Positions 16,167 through 22,878 of a DNA stretch of 36,294 bases are shown one piece after another. This DNA is from Cupriavidus campinensis (lineage in GTDB: Bacteria; Pseudomonadota; Gammaproteobacteria; Burkholderiales; Burkholderiaceae): the NCBI RefSeq assembly GCF_905397395.1, contig NZ_CAJPVH010000053.1, positions 1-36,294 of the forward strand. The letters are read 5' to 3'. The notes beneath the pieces were generated by a model. That model was not told the origin of the DNA and did not search any database. It worked only from the letters and a program-made list of their open reading frames with translations. Numbering within the stretch: the stretch's first letter is position 1; each line of letters starts with the position of its first letter. The position numbers and the translations under genes were made by a program.

Positions 16167-16853
16167 ATGCAGCACCCCACTCCCGCTACCGCCCATTCGT
16201 CGAATTCGCCCACCCCGCCGCTGCCGCCTCAGCGCCGACTGCACCCGCTGGTCGGCGCCGCGGCAGTCGCCGTGGTGGTGGCCAGCCTGACCGCGGTGGC
16301 CGCCGTCACCGGCGTGTTGCCGCTGACGAAGGCAAACCAGGGGCCTGCTGACTACCCTGCCCCGGTCGCCACGCAGCCCATCACACCGCCGCCGGGTTCG
16401 ACGACTCGTCCGCCGACTTATGACGCCCAACAGGCCCAGCAAGCCCAGCAGGCGCGTAACGAGCCGCCCGCACAGCCCACGCAATCGGCGCAGTCCGAAG
16501 AGCGTACTGCCGCCCGGCCCAGCCATACGGCTGGCCGCGTGACGGCCGTGAGCGTGGTGGAATCGGAAAAGCCCACCAGCGGCGTGGGTGCGGTGGGCGG
16601 TGCCGTGGTGGGCGGGCTGCTCGGCAACCAGATCGGCAGCGGCAATGGCCGGATTCTCGGCACCGTGGCCGGTGCGGCGGCTGGCGGTTACGCCGGCAAC
16701 GTGGTCGAGAAACACGTGAACAAGGACAAGGCCTACCGCGTCAGCGTGCAGATGGACGACGGCACGCGCCGTACCTTCACCTACAAGAACCCGCCGGGGG
16801 TCGATGTGGGCCAGCGCGTCCACATGGAGCGTGGCGTGCTGGTAACCGGGTAA
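16167..16853 (+). CDS. Glycine-zipper 2TM domain protein
   Basis: This is a 228-residue envelope protein starting at the ATG at 16167, with GGAG 8 bases upstream. The open frame continues 36 codons further upstream but lacks a signal there. A hydrophobic segment at about 27-52 (LVGAAAVAVVVASLTAVAAV) anchors it. A Pro/Gln/Ala-rich linker follows with repeats of QAQQAQQA. The C-terminal Rick_17kDa-type glycine zipper (GAVGGAVVGGLLGNQIGSG... GTVAGAAAGGYAGNVVE) precedes a small beta domain (YRVSVQMDDGTRRTFTY). The family is found in SlyB and related envelope proteins, and the exact role is unknown. Confidence 0.85.
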   Translation: MQHPTPATAHSSNSPTPPLPPQRRLHPLVGAAAVAVVVASLTAVAAVTGVLPLTKANQGPADYPAPVATQPITPPPGSTTRPPTYDAQQAQQAQQARNEPPAQPTQSAQSEERTAARPSHTAGRVTAVSVVESEKPTSGVGAVGGAVVGGLLGNQIGSGNGRILGTVAGAAAGGYAGNVVEKHVNKDKAYRVSVQMDDGTRRTFTYKNPPGVDVGQRVHMERGVLVTG

Positions 16854-16878
16854 GGGAGGTAAGCGCTTCCCGGAGAAA

Positions 16879-16920
16879 GCAAAACGGCCGCGCTGGTGGA
16901 TGCCAGCGCGGCCGTTTTGC
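16879..16920. terminator. Bidirectional terminator between the glycine-zipper gene and the isc operon
   Basis: Perfect 18-base arms (16879-16896 and 16903-16920) with loop TGGATG. The A-rich left flank and T-rich right side of the stem give AAAA...TTTT in both directions. It lies between convergent genes and can end transcription from both, closing the isc operon after iscX. Confidence 0.88.
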
Positions 16921-16954
16921 ATCGAGTTTTCATCGATCTACGAGAGGTGCAGCC

Positions 16955-17149
16955 TTACGCCGCTTCCTCGATCCACGCAGCCTGGATCGCCTCGAGAATT
17001 TTCTCACCCGAGCGCTCGGGCAGGTCGTCGAAACCGTCCAGCTCCAGCACCCACTGGCGCAGTTGCGTGAAGCGCACCGTCAGCGGGTCCACCTCGGGGT
17101 ACTTGTCGTAGAGCGCCGCGGCGATGTCGAAGGTGTCAGTCCATTTCAT
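16955..17149 (-). CDS. iscX: Fe-S cluster assembly accessory protein IscX
   Basis: This is a small acidic protein of 64 residues, typical of IscX/YfhJ, which binds IscS and iron and modulates cluster synthesis. Recognisable features are MKWTDTFDIAAALYDKYPEVDP at the N-terminus, FTQLRQWV in the middle and ILEAIQAAWIEE at the end. It is the last gene of the isc operon, immediately after fdx (1 base between the frames), as in E. coli. Confidence 0.95.
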   Translation of the reverse strand: MKWTDTFDIAAALYDKYPEVDPLTVRFTQLRQWVLELDGFDDLPERSGEKILEAIQAAWIEEAA

Positions 17150-17150
17150 C

Positions 17151-17489
17151 TCAGTGGCCTTCCTTGGCGTGGTTGATCGTGTATTTTGGAATTTCTACGG
17201 TCAGATCCGCGTCCGCCACCAGCGCCTGGCAAGACAGGCGCGAGTTCGGCTCCAGGCCCCAGGCCTTGTCGAGCAGGTCTTCTTCCTTTTCCTCGGCCTC
17301 TTCCAGCGAATTGAAGCCCTCGCGCACCACCACGTGGCACGTGGTGCACGCGCAAGACTTCTCGCAGGCGTGCTCGATGTTGATGCCCTGGCTCAGCAGC
17401 GCGTCGCAGATGCTGGTGCCCTGGGGGGCCTCGAACACGGCCCCTTCGGGGCACAGTTCCACGTGAGGCAATACGATGATTTGTGCCAT
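17151..17489 (-). CDS. fdx: ISC-type [2Fe-2S] ferredoxin
   Basis: This 112-residue adrenodoxin-like ferredoxin donates electrons during Fe-S cluster assembly. The cluster ligands C42, C48, C51 and C87 (ACEKSCACTTC and LSCQAL) fall at the same numbers as in E. coli Fdx. The ATG at 17489 gives the family start MAQIIVLPH. The frame is open upstream toward hscA, but that part overlaps it and is not coding. It is encoded between hscA and iscX. Confidence 0.96.
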   Translation of the reverse strand: MAQIIVLPHVELCPEGAVFEAPQGTSICDALLSQGINIEHACEKSCACTTCHVVVREGFNSLEEAEEKEEDLLDKAWGLEPNSRLSCQALVADADLTVEIPKYTINHAKEGH

Positions 17490-17526
17490 GTCTATCCTGG
17501 TATGACTTGTCTCAATCCGGCGCGGC

Positions 17527-19392
17527 TCAGCCGAGCTCCTGCACCTTGCGCCCCGCCAGCGCGCTCTTGATCGAGCGGTCCATGCGGCGTGCGGCAAATT
17601 CGTCCGTGCCATGGGAAAGCTGCTCCACGGCGGTCTTGATCGCGTGATGGTCTTCGCCTGTTGCAATCTGTCGCACATTGGCCATCAGCGCGTCCACGGT
17701 CGCGCGTTCCTCGGCGGTCAGCAGGTCGCCGTCCACCTCGAGCGCGCGGGTGGTGGCTTCCACCAGACGTTCGGCATCCACGCGTTCCTCGGCCAGCGCG
17801 CGGGTCTTCATGTCGTGTTCGGCCTCGCGGAAGCTGTCCTGCAGCATGCGCGCGATGTCGTCGTCAGCCAGCCCGTAGGACGGTTTGACCGAGACCGACG
17901 CCTCCACGCCCGAGTGCATCTCGCGCGCGGCCACCGACAGCAGGCCGTCGGCATCCACCTGATAAGTCACGCGGATGCGCGCGGCGCCGGCCACCATCGG
18001 CGGAATGCCGCGCAGCTCGAAGCGTGCCAGCGACCGGCAATCGCTCGCCAGTTCGCGCTCGCCCTGGAGCACGTGGATCGCCATCGCGGTCTGGCCGTCC
18101 TTGAACGTGGTGAATTCCTGGGCGCGCGCCACGGGAATCGTGCTGTTGCGCGGGATGATCTTCTCGACCAGGCCGCCCATCGTCTCCACGCCCAGCGAGA
18201 GCGGGATCACGTCGAGCAGCAGCCAGTCCTCGCCGGGCGCGTGGTTGCCAGCCAGCAGGTTGGCCTGCATGGCGGCGCCGAGCGCCACGACCTTGTCCGG
18301 ATCGAGGTTGGTCAGCGGCGTCTGGCCGAAGTACTCGCCCACGGCCTTGCGGATCGACGGCATGCGCGTAGCGCCGCCCACCAGCACCACGCCCTTCACA
18401 TCCTGCGTCTCCACGCCGGCATCGCGCAGCGCCTTACGCGCCGGCGCCAGCGTCTTCTGGACCAGGTGCTTCGTAATATCGTTAAATTCCGAGGCGGTCA
18501 GCGGCAGGTGGACGATCTCGCCACTGGCCAGCACCGCGTCAATCACCGTGCTGTCGCTCTCGGACAAGGCTTCCTTGGCAGCGCGGGCGCGCACCATCAG
18601 CAGTCGGGTGTCCTCGGCGGACAGCGGCTGCAGGCCAGCCTGTTCCACGATCCAGCACAGCAGGCGCTGGTCGAAGTCGTCGCCGCCGAGCGCGGAGTCG
18701 CCGCCGGTGGACATCACCTCGAACACGCCCTTGGTCAGCTTGAGCACGGAGATGTCGAAGGTGCCGCCACCGAGATCGTAAACCGCGTAGATCCCTTCGG
18801 CCGCGTTATCGAGGCCATAGGCGATGGCCGCCGCAGTCGGCTCATTGAGCAGGCGCAGCACTTCCAGGCCGGCCAGTTGGGCTGCGTCCTTGGTGGCCTG
18901 GCGCTGGGCGTCATCGAAATAGGCCGGCACCGTGATTACGGCGCCGACGAGATCGTCGCCGAGTGAATCCTCGGCGCGCTGGCGCAGCGTGGCCAGGATC
19001 TCGGCCGACACCTCCACCGGGCTCTTCACCCCGGCAGCCGTCTTGATCTGCACCATGCCCGGCGCATCGACAAAGTCGTACGGACTGTGCTCGATATTGG
19101 CCACGTCACGCAGGCCACGGCCCATGAAACGCTTGACGGAGACGATGGTGTTCTTGGGGTCGCGCACGGCTTCGTCCTGTGCGCGATAGCCGATATGGGC
19201 CGTACGGTCCGGCAGGTAACGCACGACGGAAGGCAGCAGCGGACGACCGCGCTCGTCGGATAACACTTCGGGAATGCTGTTACGCACGGCAGCCACCAGC
19301 GAGTTGGTGGTGCCAAGGTCGATACCGACCGCCAGGCGCCGCTGGTGCGGGGCCGGCGACATGCCGGGTTCGGAAATCTGGAGCAGTGCCAT
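17527..19392 (-). CDS. hscA: Fe-S assembly Hsp70 chaperone HscA
   Basis: This specialised Hsp70 binds the LPPVK motif of IscU and drives cluster transfer with ATP. It has 621 residues. The N-terminal ATPase domain carries GIDLGTTNSLVA, VPAYFDDAQRQATKDAA, AVYDLGGGTFDIS and LVGGATRMPSIRKAV. The substrate-binding domain starts near PLSLGVETMGG. The length fits E. coli HscA. It lies downstream of its co-chaperone gene hscB and upstream of fdx. Confidence 0.97.
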   Translation of the reverse strand: MALLQISEPGMSPAPHQRRLAVGIDLGTTNSLVAAVRNSIPEVLSDERGRPLLPSVVRYLPDRTAHIGYRAQDEAVRDPKNTIVSVKRFMGRGLRDVANIEHSPYDFVDAPGMVQIKTAAGVKSPVEVSAEILATLRQRAEDSLGDDLVGAVITVPAYFDDAQRQATKDAAQLAGLEVLRLLNEPTAAAIAYGLDNAAEGIYAVYDLGGGTFDISVLKLTKGVFEVMSTGGDSALGGDDFDQRLLCWIVEQAGLQPLSAEDTRLLMVRARAAKEALSESDSTVIDAVLASGEIVHLPLTASEFNDITKHLVQKTLAPARKALRDAGVETQDVKGVVLVGGATRMPSIRKAVGEYFGQTPLTNLDPDKVVALGAAMQANLLAGNHAPGEDWLLLDVIPLSLGVETMGGLVEKIIPRNSTIPVARAQEFTTFKDGQTAMAIHVLQGERELASDCRSLARFELRGIPPMVAGAARIRVTYQVDADGLLSVAAREMHSGVEASVSVKPSYGLADDDIARMLQDSFREAEHDMKTRALAEERVDAERLVEATTRALEVDGDLLTAEERATVDALMANVRQIATGEDHHAIKTAVEQLSHGTDEFAARRMDRSIKSALAGRKVQELG

Positions 19393-19471
19393 GATAATTC
19401 TTCGCGTGTTCTTGTGGGGGCGATGTCCGGACTTCGCCGGGGAGGACCGTGCCGGGAGACTGGCGATTCGC

Positions 19472-19990
19472 CTAGTTTTCCAGCCGGTCGATCGCCTCGC
19501 TGGCGTCGTGTTCGATCTTCTCGATAAACATCAGTTGCCGCGCCGCGGCGCCGGCCGCCTCATTGCTGCCGGCATCGAGCAGCGCGCCCAGCGCCTCCAG
19601 GCGCTCGCGCCGTTCCTGGCGCAGGTCGCGCAGCAGGCCGTCGAGCCGGTCCGTTGCGCGGTCTTCCACCGCTTCCTGCAGCGCTTCACGCCATTCCATC
19701 TGCTGCATCAGGAAGGCCGGGGCCATGGCGGTATTGTTCTCCGCCTGGATGTCCACGCCGCGCAGCGTGAGCAGGTAGATGGCGCGCTTTAGCGGCTGGC
19801 GCAGCGTACGATAGGCTTCGTTGGCGTGCGCGGCCCATTGCATCGCCACGCGCCGCTCGGCGTCGCCGGCGTTGGCAAAGCGGTCCGGATGGGCCTGAGA
19901 CTGTACGGTGCGGTAGGCTTCGTCGAGTGCAGTTTGATCCACATCGAAGCGCGCCGGCAAACCGAACAGCGAGAAAAAATCGTCTTTCAA
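19472..19990 (-). CDS. hscB: Fe-S assembly co-chaperone HscB
   Basis: This J-domain protein delivers IscU to HscA and stimulates its ATPase. The J domain has the HPD signature (AHPDRFANAGD), and the C-terminal helical part binds IscU. No ATG is available at the N-terminus. Candidate starts are TTG at 19990 (giving MKDDFFSLFG, 172 aa, the family length, with GGGGAAGG just upstream) and tandem TTGs at 20005/20002, which lack a purine-rich leader and overlap the terminator hairpin. I chose 19990. Confidence 0.92.
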   Translation of the reverse strand: MKDDFFSLFGLPARFDVDQTALDEAYRTVQSQAHPDRFANAGDAERRVAMQWAAHANEAYRTLRQPLKRAIYLLTLRGVDIQAENNTAMAPAFLMQQMEWREALQEAVEDRATDRLDGLLRDLRQERRERLEALGALLDAGSNEAAGAAARQLMFIEKIEHDASEAIDRLEN

Positions 19991-20003
19991 AACCTTCCCC
20001 AAC

Positions 20004-20029
20004 AAAAAGGAGCGGCCACGCCGCCCCCC
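20004..20029 (-). terminator. Hairpin with T run between iscA and hscB
   Basis: On the minus strand, GGGGCGG pairs with CCGCTCC (one G-U) around a 5-base loop, followed by TTTTT (complement of 20004-20008). It sits after iscA and directly before hscB. A 7-bp stem suggests partial termination, which would lower expression of hscBA-fdx-iscX relative to iscRSUA. Confidence 0.5.
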
Positions 20030-20066
20030 TTTCGCACTTCATTGCACTTCAGCGTGTCGTCGGGAA

Positions 20067-20387
20067 TCAGACCCGGAACGACTCACCGCAGCCGCACTCG
20101 TCCTTGACGTTCGGGTTGTTGAAGCGGAAACCCTCGTTCAACCCTTCGCGCGCGAAGTCCAGTTCGGTGCCGTCGATGTACGGCAGACTCTTCGGATCGA
20201 CGATCACCTTGAGGCCCTGCGTCTCGAAGACCTGGTCCTCGGGTAGCACTTCGTCCACGTATTCGAGCTTGTAGGCCAGGCCGGAGCAGCCGGTGGTCTT
20301 CACGCCCACGCGCAGTCCCACGCCCTTGCCGCGGCGTTCCAGGTAGCGGGCGACGTGCTTCGCCGCCTTTTCGGTCATTGTGATCAT
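20067..20387 (-). CDS. iscA: Fe-S cluster assembly A-type protein IscA
   Basis: A-type carrier or iron-binding protein of 106 residues, with the three conserved cysteines C34 (TTGCSGL), C98 and C100 (DECGCGESF). I take the ATG at 20387 (MITMTEKAAKHVAR), preceded by AAGG. An upstream start at 20420 would add 11 non-conserved residues. It follows iscU in the operon. Confidence 0.95.
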   Translation of the reverse strand: MITMTEKAAKHVARYLERRGKGVGLRVGVKTTGCSGLAYKLEYVDEVLPEDQVFETQGLKVIVDPKSLPYIDGTELDFAREGLNEGFRFNNPNVKDECGCGESFRV

Positions 20388-20465
20388 CGTTGCCTTGCTG
20401 TCAGACACCACGTCCGGCACAGGCGCCGGGCGTGGCAGTTTCCAACGAAAAAGCCAGTCCGCCGA

Positions 20466-20870
20466 TCAGGCGGCCTGCTGCGCGGCGGGGACGCCGTGCT
20501 TCTTCTTGTAGTCCTCAACCGCCGCCTTGATGGCGTCTTCGGCCAGGATCGAGCAGTGGATCTTCACCGGCGGCAGCGCCAGTTCCTCGGCGATCTGCGT
20601 GTTCTTGATCTCGAGGGCCTGGTCGACGGTCTTGCCCTTGACCCATTCGGTCACCAGCGACGACGACGCGATGGCCGAGCCGCAGCCGTAGGTCTTGAAC
20701 TTGGCGTCTTCGATCACACCCGCCTCGTTCACCTTGATCTGCAGCTTCATCACGTCGCCGCAGGCCGGGGCGCCGACCATGCCGGTGCCCACCGCGTCGT
20801 CGTTCTTGTCGAACGAACCGACGTTGCGCGGATTTTCATAGTGGTCGAGAACCTTGTTGCTGTAAGACAT
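20466..20870 (-). CDS. iscU: Fe-S cluster scaffold protein IscU
   Basis: IscU is the scaffold on which IscS, ferredoxin and frataxin build the [2Fe-2S] cluster. It has 134 residues. Ligands C37, C63 and C106 with D39 and H105 are all present, and LPPVK at 99-103 is the HscA recognition motif. These positions match E. coli IscU. The protein ends in a short QQAA extension. It is encoded between iscS and iscA. Confidence 0.97.
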   Translation of the reverse strand: MSYSNKVLDHYENPRNVGSFDKNDDAVGTGMVGAPACGDVMKLQIKVNEAGVIEDAKFKTYGCGSAIASSSLVTEWVKGKTVDQALEIKNTQIAEELALPPVKIHCSILAEDAIKAAVEDYKKKHGVPAAQQAA

Positions 20871-20924
20871 TTTGGCTACCTCTGACGAATCTTGAATGGG
20901 GTCGTTATTGTGTTGGCGCGCTGC

Positions 20925-22142
20925 TTAGTGGGCGGCCCACTGGATCGAGTTCAGGTCGACACCGTCCTTGAACATTTCCCACAGCGGCGACAGGTCGCGC
21001 AGCTTGCCGATCTTGTTCTTCAGCAGCTCGATCGTATAGTCGATCTCTTCCTCGGTGGTGAAGCGGCCCACCGTGAAGCGGATGGAGCTGTGCGCCAGTT
21101 CGTCGTTGCGGCCCAGGGCGCGCAGCACGTACGACGGTTCCAGCGAGGCCGACGTGCAGGCCGAGCCCGACGACACGGCCACGTCCTTGATCGCCATGAT
21201 CAGGGACTCGCCTTCCACGAAGTTGAAGCTGACGTTCAGGTTGTGCGGCACGCGGTGTTCCAGCGAGCCGTTCAGGTACACCTCTTCCATGCCCGACAGG
21301 CCGCGCCACAGGCGGTCGCGCAGCATGCGGATGCGTTCGTTCTCGGTGGCCATTTCCTCGCGGGCCAGGCGGAACGCTTCGCCCATGCCGACGATCTGGT
21401 GCGTGGCCAGCGTGCCCGAACGCATGCCGCGCTCGTGGCCGCCACCGTGCATTTGCGCCTCAATCCGCACACGCGGCTTGCGACGAACATACAGCGCGCC
21501 TACGCCCTTCGGGCCGTAGGTCTTGTGCGCCGAGAACGACATCAGGTCGCACTTCAGCGTGTTCAGGTCGATGGTGACCTTGCCGGTGGCCTGGGCCGCA
21601 TCGCAATGGAAGATGATGCCCTTGGCACGGCAGATCTCGCCGATCTGCGCCACGTCCTGGATCACGCCGATCTCATTGTTCACCAGCATCACCGACACCA
21701 GGATCGTGTCCGGGCGAATCGCCTGCTGGAACACTTCCATGTCGATCAGGCCGTCGTCCTTGACGTCGAGGTAAGTCACCTCGAAGCCCTGGCGCTCGAG
21801 CTCGCGGGTGGTGTCCAGCACCGCCTTGTGCTCGGTCTTCACCGTAATCAGATGCTTGCCCTTGCCCGAGTAGAAGTTCGCGGCACCCTTGATGGCCAGA
21901 TTGTTCGACTCGGTTGCGCCCGACGTCCACACGATCTCGCGCGGATCGGCGCCCACCAGCGCGGCCACCTGCTCGCGCGCCTCTTCCACCGCGCGCTCGG
22001 CTTCCCAGCCATAGGCGTGGCTACGCGAGGCCGGATTACCGAACTGCTCGCGCAGGTACGGAATCATCTTGTCGGCTACGCGCGGGTCCACCGGCGTCGT
22101 GGCCGAATAATCCATGTAGATGGGGAAATGTGGGGTGCTCAT
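20925..22142 (-). CDS. iscS: Cysteine desulfurase IscS
   Basis: This PLP enzyme converts cysteine to alanine and passes persulphide sulphur to IscU and to tRNA thiolation. It has 405 residues. It starts MSTPHFPIYMDYSATTPVDP. The PLP lysine is in FSAHKTYGPKG, and the mobile catalytic cysteine loop is SSGSACTSASLEPS. It ends FKDGVDLNSIQWAAH, the C-terminus typical of the housekeeping IscS that docks IscU. It lies 75 bases after iscR in the same operon. Confidence 0.97.
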   Translation of the reverse strand: MSTPHFPIYMDYSATTPVDPRVADKMIPYLREQFGNPASRSHAYGWEAERAVEEAREQVAALVGADPREIVWTSGATESNNLAIKGAANFYSGKGKHLITVKTEHKAVLDTTRELERQGFEVTYLDVKDDGLIDMEVFQQAIRPDTILVSVMLVNNEIGVIQDVAQIGEICRAKGIIFHCDAAQATGKVTIDLNTLKCDLMSFSAHKTYGPKGVGALYVRRKPRVRIEAQMHGGGHERGMRSGTLATHQIVGMGEAFRLAREEMATENERIRMLRDRLWRGLSGMEEVYLNGSLEHRVPHNLNVSFNFVEGESLIMAIKDVAVSSGSACTSASLEPSYVLRALGRNDELAHSSIRFTVGRFTTEEEIDYTIELLKNKIGKLRDLSPLWEMFKDGVDLNSIQWAAH

Positions 22143-22217
22143 CGTTATGACTGCCTTATAGGGACCGCTAATCTCTTACTGTCTACCGATAGTTTAAATC
22201 AACTATCTGAAATCTGC

Positions 22218-22769
22218 TCAGGACTGCGCGAGGCTGAACACCGAGTTCACCACGCGCGGGCGCGCCGGCTTTTCCTGCTTCTCGGCCTTGCTGCGCGTCA
22301 CCGGCACGGGCTGCGCGGCGTCTTCGCGCATGTCGTGCAGCACCGCCGGCTGGCGGGCGCGCTGCTGGTCCACGAGGTTCTTCAGGGAGACGGAGTCGAG
22401 GTACTCGACCATCTTCTGGTTCAGGGTGGCCCACAGCTCGTGGGTCATGCAGCGCCCGGAACCGTCATCTCCGTTACAATTGCCCTTCCCGCCGCACTGC
22501 GTGGCGTCCAGCGGCTCGTCCACGGCGATGATGATGTCCGCCACGGTGACGTCCTCGGCCTTGCGGGCGAGGCTGTAGCCGCCGCCCGGACCGCGCACGC
22601 TTTCCACGATCTCATGCCGGCGCAGCTTGCCAAACAGCTGCTCCAGGTAGGACAGGGAGATTTTCTGGCGCTGGCTGATGCCGGCGAGCGTGACGGGCCC
22701 CTGATCCTGGCGCATGGCCAAGTCGATCATGGCGGTTACCGCAAAACGGCCTTTGGTGGTCAGTCTCAT
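22218..22769 (-). CDS. iscR: Rrf2-family [2Fe-2S] regulator IscR
   Basis: IscR carries a [2Fe-2S] cluster and represses its own operon when clusters are plentiful. The N-terminal winged helix (MRLTTKGRFAVTAMIDLA, SLSYLEQLFGKLRR, VRGPGGGYSLAR) is followed by cluster ligands C92, C98 and C107 with H110. The last two are shifted by three residues against E. coli C104 and H107, because the loop is longer (GDDGSGRC). It is 183 residues long, with a C-terminal extension rich in Lys, Ala and Pro. Operators lie directly upstream. Confidence 0.95.
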   Translation of the reverse strand: MRLTTKGRFAVTAMIDLAMRQDQGPVTLAGISQRQKISLSYLEQLFGKLRRHEIVESVRGPGGGYSLARKAEDVTVADIIIAVDEPLDATQCGGKGNCNGDDGSGRCMTHELWATLNQKMVEYLDSVSLKNLVDQQRARQPAVLHDMREDAAQPVPVTRSKAEKQEKPARPRVVNSVFSLAQS

Positions 22770-22788
22770 GATGCTCGGGGAAAGGGAA

Positions 22789-22813
22789 ATACTTGATCGT
22801 TTCGCTCAAGTAT
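22789..22813 (-). promoter_or_regulatory. IscR type 1-like operator, promoter-proximal
   Basis: A 25-bp site with perfect 8-base arms ATACTTGA and TCAAGTAT around a 9-base centre. Aligned by eye to the E. coli type 1 consensus (ATASYYGACTRWWWYAGTCRRSTAT) it matches 21 of 25 positions. It covers most of the -10 element, as expected for autorepression. Confidence 0.65.
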
Positions 22814-22838
22814 AAATTTATCCGACCAAAACAGTCAA
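22809..22838 (-). promoter_or_regulatory. Promoter of the isc operon
   Basis: On the minus strand, TTGACT (22833-22838) and TATACT (22809-22814) are separated by 18 bases. They lie 40-70 bases before iscR and are embedded in the two IscR-like sites. Confidence 0.65.
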
Positions 22839-22842
22839 GTAC
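22818..22842 (-). promoter_or_regulatory. IscR type 1-like operator, distal
   Basis: A 25-bp site containing GACT-N6-GTC on the minus strand (core TTGACTGTTTTGGTCGGAT). It matches 21 of 25 positions of the E. coli IscR type 1 consensus and overlaps the -35 element. Its centre is 29 bp from the proximal site. Confidence 0.7.
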
Positions 22843-22878
22843 CCCTGCTGCATTGCACGGTATCCGGCACGGCGCTTT

